From Ciceribacter lividus (GTDB lineage Bacteria > Pseudomonadota > Alphaproteobacteria > Rhizobiales > Rhizobiaceae), in contig NZ_QPIX01000005.1 of the NCBI RefSeq assembly GCF_003337715.1, forward strand, positions 270,986 through 334,985: a DNA stretch of 64,000 nucleotides, in the 5' to 3' direction. The notes under the pieces were generated by a model. It searched no databases. It was given only the letters and a program-made list of their open reading frames with translations, and was not told the origin of the DNA. A program made the translations under genes and the position numbers. Positions 35,659-45,549 of the stretch are shown in pieces; the first letter of the stretch is position 1, and each line of letters opens with the position of its first letter.

Positions 35659-36599
35659 CGGTCGACTTCGGCCGGCGTTTCAGGCTCAGCCGAAAGCGCC
35701 GCCTGCGGCGCCGCGGCAAGCGAGGGCGGCAGCGGCACGCCGCGCTGGCGCTCGCGGATCACGGTCAGCAGTCCCGAGCCGACGATGAGCACAATGCCGG
35801 CGAACATCGGCAGGTCCAGATGGTCGCCGAAGAGCACATAGCCGAAGAGCACCGCCCAGATCATCTGGCTGTACTGGATCGGCCCGACGACCGCCGCCGA
35901 GGCATAAAAGGAGGCGACCATAAGCAGGACGTTGCCGACGGTCGCGAGGATGCCGAACGACGCCAGCAGCGAAAAATCTTGGACCGTCGGCCAGACGAAA
36001 CCGGGCGCCATCAGCGCCCCGGAAATCAGCAGGCTGCCGAGAAAGCCGGCGCCATAGAGCGACACGCTCTTTTCCGCCGGACCCACTGCCCGGTAGATGA
36101 CGATGGAAACGGCGCCGGTGAAGCCGGAGACGAGCGCCGTCAGATGCCCGAACGACAGTTCCCGGAAACCCGGCCGCAGGACGACGAGCACGCCGACAAA
36201 GCCGATGACGACGGCCGACCAGCGCCGCGCGCCCACCTTCTCCTTGAGGAAGATCACCGACAGGATGGTCGCGAAGGACGGCAGCAGGAAGATCAGGCTG
36301 AACGCCTCCGCCATGCTGAGCTCGGTGAAGGCGATGATGCTGCCGACGGTGCCGATCGCGGAACAGACGAATCGCAGGAGCCAGAGCGGCCGGTTGGTCG
36401 TGCGCACGAGGTCGGACCAGAGGTCGCCCCGCTTCAGCAGGAACGGGACCGCGATAAGGCCGAAACAGGAGCCGAAGAAGGCCGCTTCGAGCGGCGGCAC
36501 GCGGCCGTCGATAAGCTTCACCGAAGCGTCGCTGATGGCATAGGCGACAAAGCAGACGAAGGCGATCAGGACGCCTTTGAGGGTGGTGTCTTGGGACAA
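35649..36599 (-). CDS. EamA family (DMT superfamily) transporter
   Basis: A 316-residue permease with ten predicted transmembrane segments arranged as two EamA repeats. It resembles RhaT/YdcZ-type drug/metabolite transporters; the substrate is unknown. No early ATG exists; the TTG at 36599 with GGAAG upstream gives the expected N-terminus just ahead of the first helix. A charged, proline-rich tail follows the last helix. Convergent with mfd. Confidence 0.87.
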   Translation of the reverse strand: MSQDTTLKGVLIAFVCFVAYAISDASVKLIDGRVPPLEAAFFGSCFGLIAVPFLLKRGDLWSDLVRTTNRPLWLLRFVCSAIGTVGSIIAFTELSMAEAFSLIFLLPSFATILSVIFLKEKVGARRWSAVVIGFVGVLVVLRPGFRELSFGHLTALVSGFTGAVSIVIYRAVGPAEKSVSLYGAGFLGSLLISGALMAPGFVWPTVQDFSLLASFGILATVGNVLLMVASFYASAAVVGPIQYSQMIWAVLFGYVLFGDHLDLPMFAGIVLIVGSGLLTVIRERQRGVPLPPSLAAAPQAALSAEPETPAEVDRQG

Positions 36600-36657
36600 G
36601 GGGGATCTTCCGGGGAGAGATGCGACGCTCTCTGGATAGGTCCCTTCCTGACCGGCG

Positions 36658-37329
36658 TCAATTCAGTTTTCGCTGATCTTCGGCCTTGAGGCGCGCAATG
36701 TCCCGGAGCGCATTGGCGAGGACCTCCGGCGTCTGCGCACCGCTGACGGCATATTTCTGGTCGAAGATGAAGAAGGGAACGCCGTTCACGCCCATCTGCT
36801 GGACGGCATCGATTTCGGAAAGCACATGCGCCTTGTCGGCATCACCCTCGAGCAGAGTCGAAATCACCGCGCGGTCGAGCCCCGCCTTCTCGGCGATGTC
36901 GAGCAGGACGGCCCTGTCACCGACATTGCGGCCTTCCTCGAAATTCGCCTTGAACAGCGCGGAAACGACGCGCTGTTGAGCCTCGCGGTCCTCCGTGCCG
37001 GCCCAGTGAATCAGCCGGTGGGCGTCGAGCGTGTTCGGGCCGATCCTGATCGCATCGAAGTCGAAGGCGATTCCGACCTCGCGGCCCAATTCCTTCAACT
37101 GCTCGTGGGCGCGGTCCATGTTCTCCTTGCCGCCGAGCTTGCGGGCGAGTTCAACCTGCTGGTCGACGCCTTCCGGCGGATAGTCGGGATTGAGACGGTA
37201 GGGACGCCAGTTCACATCGACGGAGATCTCGTCCTGCACCTCGGCGATCGCGAGGTCGAGACGCGCCTTGCCGAGGAAGCACCAGGGGCAGACGACGTCC
37301 GAGACGATGTCGATGGTGATGCGCTGCAT
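36658..37329 (-). CDS. DsbA family (FrnE-like) oxidoreductase
   Basis: A 223-residue thioredoxin-fold protein of the 2-hydroxychromene-2-carboxylate isomerase/DsbA clade. The CPWC motif is present (Cys14, Cys17, in DVVCPWCFLGK), and the C-terminal GVNGVPFFIFDQKYAVSGAQ contains the cis-proline. No signal peptide, so cytoplasmic, as for FrnE proteins. ATG 37329 is used; a longer frame to 37380 lacks support. It reads leftward, downstream of the peptide-binding protein gene. Confidence 0.93.
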   Translation of the reverse strand: MQRITIDIVSDVVCPWCFLGKARLDLAIAEVQDEISVDVNWRPYRLNPDYPPEGVDQQVELARKLGGKENMDRAHEQLKELGREVGIAFDFDAIRIGPNTLDAHRLIHWAGTEDREAQQRVVSALFKANFEEGRNVGDRAVLLDIAEKAGLDRAVISTLLEGDADKAHVLSEIDAVQQMGVNGVPFFIFDQKYAVSGAQTPEVLANALRDIARLKAEDQRKLN

Positions 37330-37355
37330 GGGGCGTCCTTTCAGTGATCTTGGGC

Positions 37356-37378
37356 GGCGGAAAGCATCTGTTTCCGCC
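37356..37378. promoter_or_regulatory. Inverted repeat upstream of the DsbA-like gene
   Basis: GGCGGAAA-N7-TTTCCGCC is a perfect 8-bp-arm dyad 27 bases upstream of the start on the minus strand. No T tract follows in either direction, so it is more likely a protein site or 5'-leader hairpin than a terminator. Confidence 0.4.
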
Positions 37379-37464
37379 ACTTAGGGCCAAGGGCCGCGCA
37401 CTTCAAGGCGTTACCTTTTGGGAACCACCCCTGAAACGCGACCAGAAAGGGTGAGGGCGCGGGA

Positions 37465-39270
37465 TCACTGCGCCCGTGCATCCCACCATGTCGGCAGCTG
37501 GTAGCCGTAAAGCGGCACCTGTTCTGGCCGGGCGATGTGCTTCCAGTGCGCCACCCACTGTTCGCCGAGATGGTAGAGCGGCACGACATAGTGGCCGGCG
37601 ACCAGCAGGCGGTCATAGGCGCGCACCGCCGCCTGGAAATCCTCCTGGGTGCGCGCGTTCATCAGGGCGTCGATCATCCGGTCGATGTCCGGATCGGCGA
37701 CACCCGCATAGTTGAAGCTGCCCTGCGCGTCCTTCGAGGCCGAGCCCCAGCGGTTGACCTGCTCCGCACCCGGCGACAGCGAAGAGGTGTAGGCCTTGAT
37801 GATCATGTCGTAGTCGAAGCTGTTCGAGCGGGCCTGGTACTGCGCGTCGTCGACCGTGCGGATCGCCATGTCGACGCCGATCATCTTCAGCGCCCGCTGG
37901 TAGGCGACCGCCATCTTCTCCTGCCCGGCGTTCTGGGTCATCACCTCGAAGGCGAGCGGCTTGCCCGCGGAATCCACCATCTTGCCGCCCTGGATCGTAT
38001 AGCCGGCCTCCCTGAGCAGGCCGACCGCCTCACGCAGCACCTTGCGGTCGCTGCCGGAAGCATCCGTCACCGGCATCGTGTAGGTGCCGGCGAGGATTTC
38101 AGGACCGAGCTTGTCCTTCGCCGGCCCGAGCAGCGCCAGCTCGCGCTCGTCGGCGGCGTTGCCGTAGGCGCCGAGCTTGGAATTCTGCCAGAAACTCTGG
38201 GTGCGCTGGAAGGCGTTGTCGTAGAGCGTCTTGTTCATCCATTCGAAGTCGAAGGCGAGCGACAGTGCCTCGCGAACCCGCACATCGGCGAAGATCGGCC
38301 GGCGGGTGTTGAAGACGAATCCGAGCATGCCGGAGGGAAGACCGGGCTTGAACACTTCCTTGACGACGTCACCCTTCTGCACGGCGGGGAAATCGTAGGC
38401 GCGGTCCCAGTGATTCGCGTCGCCGTCCGGATAGACATCCACGTCACCCTTCTTGAAAGCTTCGAAAAGCGTCGAATCCTGCAGGAAGTAGGTGACCGAG
38501 ATTTCATCGTAATTGTCGAAACCGGCCTTTGAGGGAATGTCCTTGCCCCAGTAATCCGGGTCGCGCTGCCAGACGATCTTTTCGCCGGGCTGGATCGACT
38601 TGATCTTGTAGGGGCCGGAAGCGACCGGGATCGCAAGCGACGATTGTTCGAAGGTCGCCGGATCCAACGCGTGCTTCGGCAGGATCGGCATCGACAGCGC
38701 GAGGATCAGCGGCGTCTCGCGATTGGCCTTGTCGTTGAAGGTGAAGCGAACGCTGCGTTCGCCGACCTGTTCCATCTTGGCGACGGCGTCGAGACGCTTG
38801 TTGTAAGGCGGACGACCCTTTTCGGCGAGCAGATTGAAGGAGAAGATCACGTCTTCCGCGGTCACCGGCTTGCCGTCGTGCCAGTGCGCCTTCGGATTGA
38901 GATTGAACTGGATGAAGCTGCGCTCCTCGTCCCATTCGACGCTTTCGGCGAGCAGGCCGTAGAGCGAAAACGGTTCGTCGCTCGAACGCTGCATCAGCGC
39001 CTCGTAGAAGAGATTGCCGTATTCCGGGTCCCATACGCCGCGCGCCGTCGTGCGCATGCCCTTGATGACGAAGGGATTGAGGCTGTCGAAGGTGCCGACG
39101 ACGCCGTAGGAGATCTTGCCCCCCTTCTTCACCTGCGGGTTCACGTAGGGGAAGTGTGTATAATCCGCAGGCAGCGCCACCTGGCCATGCATGGCGATGC
39201 CGTGGACGGGCTCGGCCTGGGCCAGCCCGGAAAAGCCCAGGAGGAGGATGGGAAGAAGAAGGCGGCGCAC
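37465..39270 (-). CDS. Peptide-type ABC transporter substrate-binding protein (SBP family 5, YejA-like)
   Basis: A 601-residue periplasmic protein. A Sec signal peptide ends at AQA (residue 19). It has the family 5 solute-binding pattern: GTFDSLNPFVIKG, HWHDGKPVTAEDVIFSF and the late FNYAGVADPDIDRMID. The overall resemblance is to YejA-like oligopeptide/microcin C binding proteins. No permease or ATPase genes adjoin it, so it must work with a transporter encoded elsewhere. It is divergent from ialB with a 268-base gap. Confidence 0.93.
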   Translation of the reverse strand: MRRLLLPILLLGFSGLAQAEPVHGIAMHGQVALPADYTHFPYVNPQVKKGGKISYGVVGTFDSLNPFVIKGMRTTARGVWDPEYGNLFYEALMQRSSDEPFSLYGLLAESVEWDEERSFIQFNLNPKAHWHDGKPVTAEDVIFSFNLLAEKGRPPYNKRLDAVAKMEQVGERSVRFTFNDKANRETPLILALSMPILPKHALDPATFEQSSLAIPVASGPYKIKSIQPGEKIVWQRDPDYWGKDIPSKAGFDNYDEISVTYFLQDSTLFEAFKKGDVDVYPDGDANHWDRAYDFPAVQKGDVVKEVFKPGLPSGMLGFVFNTRRPIFADVRVREALSLAFDFEWMNKTLYDNAFQRTQSFWQNSKLGAYGNAADERELALLGPAKDKLGPEILAGTYTMPVTDASGSDRKVLREAVGLLREAGYTIQGGKMVDSAGKPLAFEVMTQNAGQEKMAVAYQRALKMIGVDMAIRTVDDAQYQARSNSFDYDMIIKAYTSSLSPGAEQVNRWGSASKDAQGSFNYAGVADPDIDRMIDALMNARTQEDFQAAVRAYDRLLVAGHYVVPLYHLGEQWVAHWKHIARPEQVPLYGYQLPTWWDARAQ

Positions 39271-39538
39271 GTCGATTCCTTTCGGCTAATGTCGGATTCG
39301 CCGGCGGAGGCTATCACGAAGACCGTAAAACCAACACATCAGGCGACCATTTTCGCCCCGCGGTGCAAGGAAGGCCCAAAGAAGGGCTGGATATTCGCCG
39401 TTGCCCGATGTAACAGGTGTGTCCGGGTAGCCAAGGTCATGTATTTGCCTCATTTGAACGACAGGTGACTGGCAGCACGACCGAGCGGTACCGTACCGTG
39501 AGTGCGGTTCGGGTTGGTTTTCAGGAGACGGAATTCGT

Positions 39539-40171
39539 ATGATGCTTAATGCAAACAAAGCCACGCGGGCGGTTCTTTCCGCTCTTGTCCTCGCCATCGG
39601 CACTGCCGCCGTTCCCGCGGTTTCTGCCGCACAGGATGCAGGCGCTGCCGCTCCGCCGAAGTGGTTCAAGACCTGCCAGAAGCAGGAGGACAACGACGTC
39701 TGCGTGGTGCAGAATCAGCAGCTCGCCCAGAACGGTCAGCTCCTGACTGCCGTCGGCCTCATTAGTGTCGAGGGCAAGATCAACCGCAAGATCCTGCAGG
39801 TCACGGTTCCGACCGCCCGCCTGATCCCGCCGGGCATCATGATGCAGATCGACGGCGGCAAGGGCCAGAAGCTCGACTACGCCGTCTGCCTGCCCGACCG
39901 CTGCACGGCCGAAATGCCGATGACCGACGCGGTCATCGCCAGCCTCAAGAAGGGCAACGAGGTGGTCTTCACCTCGATCAACTTCCGCCGCGCGCCGAAC
40001 CCGATCAAGATCTCGCTCGAAGGCTTCACCGGCGCCTATGACGGCGAGGCGATGTCGCAGTCGCAGGCCGAGGAGCGCCAGCGTCTCCTGCAGGAAGTCA
40101 TGCAGAAGAAGACCGACGAGAGCCGCAAGGCACTCGAGGCCGCTCAGGACAAGGCGAAGACCGGCAACTGA
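39539..40171 (+). CDS. Invasion-associated locus B (IalB) family protein
   Basis: A 210-residue exported protein. A signal peptide ends at about VSA (residue 30). Mature features include the cysteine pairs C46/C55 and C120/C125 in WFKTCQKQEDNDVCVVQ and VCLPDRCTAEMP, likely disulfide-bonded, as in IalB. The last 40 residues are a charged helical tail (SQAEERQRLLQEVMQ). IalB is linked with erythrocyte invasion in Bartonella; in rhizobia the role is uncharacterised, likely envelope-related. ATG 39539 or 39542 both fit. A terminator follows. Confidence 0.9.
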   Translation: MMLNANKATRAVLSALVLAIGTAAVPAVSAAQDAGAAAPPKWFKTCQKQEDNDVCVVQNQQLAQNGQLLTAVGLISVEGKINRKILQVTVPTARLIPPGIMMQIDGGKGQKLDYAVCLPDRCTAEMPMTDAVIASLKKGNEVVFTSINFRRAPNPIKISLEGFTGAYDGEAMSQSQAEERQRLLQEVMQKKTDESRKALEAAQDKAKTGN

Positions 40172-40191
40172 TTGCCGACAGTGCATCAATG

Positions 40192-40220
40192 AAAAAGGCC
40201 CGGTCTCCCGGGCCTTTTTT
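40192..40220 (+). terminator. Rho-independent terminator of ialB
   Basis: GGCCCGG and CCGGGCC pair around loop TCTC, extended by A/T pairs, followed by TTTTTT. The A-rich left flank lets it also work for the opposing hspQ gene that ends at 40250. Confidence 0.93.
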
Positions 40221-40249
40221 GTTTGTGTCGCCGTGCGATCGGCGATCGT

Positions 40250-40579
40250 CTAGTGGGCGAAGTTGATCCGCGGCTTGTAGCGGCCCGCCTGTTCCATCAC
40301 GAAGATCTGGTTCACTTGTGGGTTGCGCAGCGGAACGTCGCTGTCGTCGTGCTCCAGGTTCTGCTCCGAGACATAGGCGACGTATTCCGTCTCCTCGTTC
40401 TCCGCGAGCAGGTGATAGAAGGGCTGGTCCCTGTTCGGCCGGACCTCCGCCGGTATCGAGTTCCACCATTCTTCCGAATTCGCAAACTCCGGATCCACAT
40501 CAAAAACGACGCCCCGGAACGGAAAGAACTTGTGGCGGACGACTTCCCCGATGCCAAATTTTGCGTTGCTCTGTTTCAT
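40250..40579 (-). CDS. hspQ: Heat shock protein HspQ (YccV/hemimethylated-DNA-binding domain)
   Basis: A 109-residue protein with the HspQ/YccV core (FGIGEVVRHKFFPFRGVVFD, then PFYHLLAE and YVSEQNLEHDDS). HspQ modulates Lon protease and DnaA turnover in enterics; here the role is inferred. Its size matches the family. It is convergent with ialB and may share its terminator in the reverse sense. Confidence 0.93.
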   Translation of the reverse strand: MKQSNAKFGIGEVVRHKFFPFRGVVFDVDPEFANSEEWWNSIPAEVRPNRDQPFYHLLAENEETEYVAYVSEQNLEHDDSDVPLRNPQVNQIFVMEQAGRYKPRINFAH

Positions 40580-40688
40580 GGCGTGAACATCCTTTCCCCT
40601 AAGAAATTGGGGTCGATGACGCCGACAATCAAGGGTTTAGAGTGATAGCCGTTCAATGTGCGACAAGACCGCGGCGCACACCCGGTCG

Positions 40689-41609
40689 TCAGGATCGACG
40701 TTTGATCGGCGCTGTCGCAAGCATGAGCCCGCCCATCACCAGCACGATGCCGACGGCGTGATAGGTCTCGAAGCGTTCGCCGAGCAGGATGACCGCCATG
40801 ATGATCGAGGTCGGCGGCATCAGGTAGAGGGTGACACCGGCCATCGCCGGACCGAACACGCGCACGGCATGCTGGAAGCAGTAAAAGGCCGCGAGCGAGG
40901 CGAAGGCGATGATCCCGGCAAGCTTCGTCCAGTCGCTCGCACTGTCGGGCAAGAGCCCGCCGGTCACCACTTCGTAGAAAGCAGGCGGCAGGAGCACGAT
41001 GGCGCCAGAAAACGCCAGCAGGCCGAAGAGCGGCAGCGGCGGCATCGCCGCGACGCCCGGATGGCGCAACAGCAGCGAATAGAGTGCGAAGGCGATCGCC
41101 GCGACGAGAATGCCGAGATCGCCGATGTTGAAGGTGAGACTCTTCGCCGCCGCCCAGTCCCCCTTGAGCACGATGACCGCGACGCCGGAAAAGGCGATCG
41201 CCATGCCGAGGAGTTCGCCGGGGCGGATTCGACGCCCCTGCAGCAACCACTGCAGCAGGATGATGAACAGTGACGAGGTGGTATAGATCAGCGTCGCGTT
41301 GGAGGCGGTCGTCAGCGTCAGCGCCCAGTAGACGAAGCCGCCGCAGATGCCCATGCCGAGAAAGCCGAGCACCAGCCAGATCGCCGTATGCTGCCGCACG
41401 AAGGTGAGACAGGTCCGCCGCTCGGCATAGACGAAGGGAAAGATGATGATCGCCGAGCCGATCCAGCGCAGGAACGCTGTGGTGAAGGGGGCGATCTCGC
41501 CGGTGATGCCGCGGCCGAAGATGAGGTTGCTGGAGAAGAAGACCGGCGCCAGGAAATAGAGAAGCCAGTCGAGTGCCCGCGGTTGCGCGGCCTTGCTGCG
41601 GTCAGTCAT
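40689..41609 (-). CDS. EamA family (DMT superfamily) transporter
   Basis: A 306-residue permease with ten predicted membrane segments in two EamA repeats (RWIGSAIIIFPFVYAERR; TLYLMPPTSIIMAVILLGE). ATG 41609 is preceded by CCGGAG and gives the expected short cytoplasmic N-terminus. The substrate is unknown. One of three EamA genes in the window, and not closely similar to the others by eye. Confidence 0.88.
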   Translation of the reverse strand: MTDRSKAAQPRALDWLLYFLAPVFFSSNLIFGRGITGEIAPFTTAFLRWIGSAIIIFPFVYAERRTCLTFVRQHTAIWLVLGFLGMGICGGFVYWALTLTTASNATLIYTTSSLFIILLQWLLQGRRIRPGELLGMAIAFSGVAVIVLKGDWAAAKSLTFNIGDLGILVAAIAFALYSLLLRHPGVAAMPPLPLFGLLAFSGAIVLLPPAFYEVVTGGLLPDSASDWTKLAGIIAFASLAAFYCFQHAVRVFGPAMAGVTLYLMPPTSIIMAVILLGERFETYHAVGIVLVMGGLMLATAPIKRRS

Positions 41610-41772
41610 CGGAACTCCGGAGAAAAGACGGAAGGCTTCGCGCCGGCGGCGCGGGCAGGCGAGTCTCAAACCGGGAGCCTATCGCTCTCTACATCGCGAG
41701 AAAAGGCGACTTCTTCGATCGTTTCCTGAACGAAGATATGAAGAAAAAATCCCTTGATGTTGTTTAAAATAG

Positions 41773-41800
41773 AAAAACCGGCGACGCATAACGTCGCCGG
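41773..41800 (-). terminator. Rho-independent terminator of glnA
   Basis: On the minus strand CCGGCGACG and CGTCGCCGG form a perfect 9-bp stem with a 5-base loop, followed by TTTTTC. A second perfect hairpin, CCGGCCC-GA-GGGCCGG at 41813-41828, lies between it and the glnA stop. Confidence 0.93.
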
Positions 41801-41840
41801 CTTGTTTGACCGCCGGCCCGAGGGCCGGACGAAACCCGGA

Positions 41841-43250
41841 TCAGACCGAGTAGTACATGTCGAATTCAACCGGATGCGGGGTCATTTCGAAGCGCATGAC
41901 TTCCTGCATCTTCAGCTCGATGAACGAGTCGATCTGGTCGTCATCGAAGACGCCGCCGGCGGTCAGGAACTTGCGATCCTTGTCGAGCGATTCGAGTGCT
42001 TCGCGCAGCGAGCCGCAGACCGTCGGGATCTTCTTCAGTTCCTTCGGCGGCAGGTCGTAGAGGTCCTTGTCCATGGCCTTGCCGGGATGGATCTTGTTCT
42101 TGATGCCGTCGAGACCGGCCATCAGCATCGCCGCGAAGGCGAGATACGGGTTGGCGGTCGGGTCGGGGAAGCGGATTTCGACGCGCTTCGCCTTCGGGTT
42201 CGAGCCGAACGGAATGCGGCAGGAGGCCGACCGGTTGCGCGCCGAATAGGCGAGCAGAACCGGAGCTTCATAGCCGGGAACCAGGCGCTTGTAGGAGTTG
42301 GTCGACGGGTTGGTGAAGGCGTTGATCGCCTTGGCATGCTTGATGATGCCGCCGATGTAGTAGAGGCAGTTCTCGGAAAGGCCTGCATATTCGTCGCCGG
42401 CGAAGGTCGGCTTGCCGTCCTTCCAGATCGACATGTGGACGTGCATGCCCGAGCCGTTGTCGCCGAAGACCGGCTTCGGCATGAAGGTCGCGGTCTTGCC
42501 GTAGGCATTGGCGACCTGGTGCACGACGTACTTGTAGATCTGCATCTTGTCGGCATTGCGCACCAGCGCGTCGAACTTGACGCCGAGCTCGTGCTGGGCG
42601 GCCGCCACTTCGTGGTGGTGCTTTTCGACGACGACGCCCATTTCGGCGAGCACGGTCAGCATTTCGGAGCGCATGTCCTGCAGGCTGTCGACTGGCGGAA
42701 CTGGGAAATAGCCGCCCTTGACGCGCGGACGGTGACCGAGGTTGCCCGTTTCATAGTCGGTGTCGTCGTTCGACGGCAGTTCCGACGAGTCGAGCTTGAA
42801 GCCGGTGTTGTAGGGGTCGGCCTTGTACTTGACGTCGTCGAAAACGAAGAACTCGGCTTCCGGGCCGACATAGATGGTGTCGCCGATGCCGGATGCCTTC
42901 AGATAGGCTTCCGCCTTCTTGGCGGTACCGCGCGGGTCGCGGTTGTAGGCTTCGCCGGAGATAGGGTCGAGGATGTCGCACATGATGACCATGGTCGACT
43001 GGGCGAAGAACGGGTCCATGTGAACCGTCGCCGGATCCGGCATCAGCACCATGTCGGACTCGTTGATTGCCTTCCAGCCGGCGATCGAGGAGCCGTCGAA
43101 CATGACGCCGTCGGCGAACATGTCTTCATCGACGCAGCAGACGTCCATCGTCACATGCTGCAGTTTGCCCTTCGGGTCGGTAAAGCGCAGGTCGACGAAC
43201 TTGACGTCGTTGTCCTTGATTTGCTTCAGAATGTCGTTTGCAGTCGTCAT
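41841..43250 (-). CDS. glnA: Type I glutamine synthetase
   Basis: A 469-residue GSI enzyme that condenses glutamate and ammonia at the cost of ATP. Signature strings are [27 protein letters not shown] and [13 protein letters not shown]. The adenylylation site is Tyr398 (DLYDLPPKE), so activity is probably controlled by GlnE. The ATG is preceded by AAGGAATATG. It lies 62 bases downstream of glnB and is likely cotranscribed with it, with a tandem-hairpin terminator following. Confidence 0.98.
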   Translation of the reverse strand: MTTANDILKQIKDNDVKFVDLRFTDPKGKLQHVTMDVCCVDEDMFADGVMFDGSSIAGWKAINESDMVLMPDPATVHMDPFFAQSTMVIMCDILDPISGEAYNRDPRGTAKKAEAYLKASGIGDTIYVGPEAEFFVFDDVKYKADPYNTGFKLDSSELPSNDDTDYETGNLGHRPRVKGGYFPVPPVDSLQDMRSEMLTVLAEMGVVVEKHHHEVAAAQHELGVKFDALVRNADKMQIYKYVVHQVANAYGKTATFMPKPVFGDNGSGMHVHMSIWKDGKPTFAGDEYAGLSENCLYYIGGIIKHAKAINAFTNPSTNSYKRLVPGYEAPVLLAYSARNRSASCRIPFGSNPKAKRVEIRFPDPTANPYLAFAAMLMAGLDGIKNKIHPGKAMDKDLYDLPPKELKKIPTVCGSLREALESLDKDRKFLTAGGVFDDDQIDSFIELKMQEVMRFEMTPHPVEFDMYYSV

Positions 43251-43312
43251 TGGTCATATTCCTTGGGTGAGATGACGATAGACTGGTCCGCCTCTGGAAG
43301 AGAGCGGATGTT

Positions 43313-43780
<468 letters not shown>

Positions 43781-43922
43781 TCATGTGCATTTCCGGGGAA
43801 AATGATCGCGAAATCGGAGCGAAAATGCCGCAGGAAGGCAAAATTCGCCGATTTTTCGAGGGAATCCGTAAGTGCCGTACATGCCTGCAAAGCAGACCCT
43901 ATGTGGCGTCAAAATAGGCAAA

Positions 43923-43939
43923 TGCACTATTGTTGGTCA
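43923..43939. promoter_or_regulatory. Possible NtrC site upstream of glnB
   Basis: TGCACTATTGTTGGTCA agrees at 12 of 17 positions with the classical NtrC 17-mer TGCACCATTATGGTGCA. It is about 200 bases upstream of the sigma-54 promoter, a permissible enhancer distance. The rest of the 346-base gap between glnB and the next gene (43652-43997) shows no coding frame. Confidence 0.35.
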
Positions 43940-43997
43940 TTCTTGCCGCAACCGCGATGCCTGTTGTCTTTCCGCCCGGAATGGGTTCAATGGAGGC

Positions 43998-45479
43998 ATG
44001 GCAAGGGGACACTGCAACTGGCTGCTGACGCCGTCGGCGATGGGAGAGGTGGACGCTGCGGCTGCGGCGTCGGGCATCGATTCCTATGGCCTGATGGAGA
44101 AGGCGGGGCAGGCGGTCGCCGCCGCCGTCCTCAGGCTCTTTCCCGGCGCAGAACGCTTCGTCGTCCTCTGCGGCCCCGGCAACAACGGCGGCGACGGCTA
44201 TGTAGCGGCACGCGCCTTGCACGAAACCGGCGCTCCTGTCGCACTCTTCCACTTCGGCGATCCGGCGACCCTCAAGGGTGATGCCGCGACCGCCCGTTCG
44301 CGCTGCCCGATCGAGGGCGCGCCGCTCGACACCTGCCGTCCCGCGCCCGGAGACGTGATCGTCGATGCGATCTTCGGGGCGGGCCTCGCTCGCGCCGTGC
44401 CGCCGGCGGTCGCCGATATTGTGCAACGGGTCGACGAGGCCGGCCTGCCGGTGGTCGCGGTCGATCTCCCCTCGGGGATCGACGGGCGCACCGGCGTCGT
44501 CATGGGCGCCGCCTTCCGGGCGCGCCACACAGTCACCTTCATGACCCGCAAGCCGGGGCATCTCCTGCTTCCCGGCCGGATGCATTGTGGCAGCGTCGAG
44601 ACCTTCGACATCGGCATCCCGTTCCGCCTGGTCGAGGCGAAGGGGGAGCGCCTCTTCGTCAACGGTCCGGAAGCGTGGGATGCGGCCATGCCGCAGACGG
44701 ATGCCGCCGCCCACAAGTTCCGCCGCGGTCATCTCACCGTGTTTTCCGGCGGGGCCGCTGCCACGGGCGCCGCGCGGCTCGCCGCCGCCGCGGGCCTGAG
44801 GGCAGGGGCGGGGGTCGTCACCGTCGCTTCACCGAAAGAGGCGGTCGCCGCCAATGCCGCCCATCTGACCGCCGTGATGCTGAAGGCGGTCGAGACCGAG
44901 AGCGACCTCGCCGACTACCTTCACGACGAGCGGCGCTCCGTCTTCGTTCTCGGCCCCGGCTTCGGCGTCGGCGCAAAGGCCCGCGCCTTTGTCACCGCGC
45001 TTGCCGCCGCCGGCCGCCGGCTGGTCCTCGATGCAGACGGCATCACTGCCTTCGCGGAGGACCCGCAGGCGCTCTTCTCTGCCTTTGCGGATAGCGTGCC
45101 CCGTCTCGTGCTGACGCCGCATGAGGGCGAGTTCGCGAGGCTCTTCCCCGATCTTGCCGCCGATCCGGCGCTGAGCAAGGTCGACCGGGCGAGGCAGGCC
45201 GCCGCGCGCGCCAATGCGGCGGTCATCTACAAGGGCGCCGACAGCGTGATCGCCGCGCCCGATGGCCGCGCCTTGATCAACGGGAATGCCCCGCCGTCGC
45301 TTGCCACCGCCGGTTCCGGGGATGTGCTCGCCGGCATCGTCGGCGGGCTTCTGGCGCAGGGCGTGCCGGCCTTCGAAGCGGCAGCGGCAGGCGTCTGGCT
45401 GCATGGCGATGCGGCGCAGCGGGCGGGTGCGGGCCTCACCGCCGAGACCCTCATCAACCATATCGATCGGTGGCATTAG
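43998..45479 (+). CDS. Bifunctional NAD(P)H-hydrate epimerase / ADP-dependent dehydratase
   Basis: A 493-residue fusion repairing damaged NAD(P)HX. The N-terminal YjeF_N epimerase (about 1-215) shows CGPGNNGGDGYVAARAL and VDLPSGIDG; the C-terminal ribokinase-like dehydratase (about 225-490) shows VLGPGFGVG, LTPHEGEF and the catalytic AGSGDVLAGIVGGLLA. Both halves belong to the bacterial Nnr fusion. ATG 43998 is used; the GGAGG directly before it is unusually close, so an alternative start cannot be excluded. It is divergent from glnB. Confidence 0.94.
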   Translation: MARGHCNWLLTPSAMGEVDAAAAASGIDSYGLMEKAGQAVAAAVLRLFPGAERFVVLCGPGNNGGDGYVAARALHETGAPVALFHFGDPATLKGDAATARSRCPIEGAPLDTCRPAPGDVIVDAIFGAGLARAVPPAVADIVQRVDEAGLPVVAVDLPSGIDGRTGVVMGAAFRARHTVTFMTRKPGHLLLPGRMHCGSVETFDIGIPFRLVEAKGERLFVNGPEAWDAAMPQTDAAAHKFRRGHLTVFSGGAAATGAARLAAAAGLRAGAGVVTVASPKEAVAANAAHLTAVMLKAVETESDLADYLHDERRSVFVLGPGFGVGAKARAFVTALAAAGRRLVLDADGITAFAEDPQALFSAFADSVPRLVLTPHEGEFARLFPDLAADPALSKVDRARQAAARANAAVIYKGADSVIAAPDGRALINGNAPPSLATAGSGDVLAGIVGGLLAQGVPAFEAAAAGVWLHGDAAQRAGAGLTAETLINHIDRWH

Positions 45480-45549
45480 CAGAATCCGTTTTCCCTGGCG
45501 GCGGGCGAGGGTGTATCGATCATCCACCAGCGCGCCGGAGATTCGCCCC

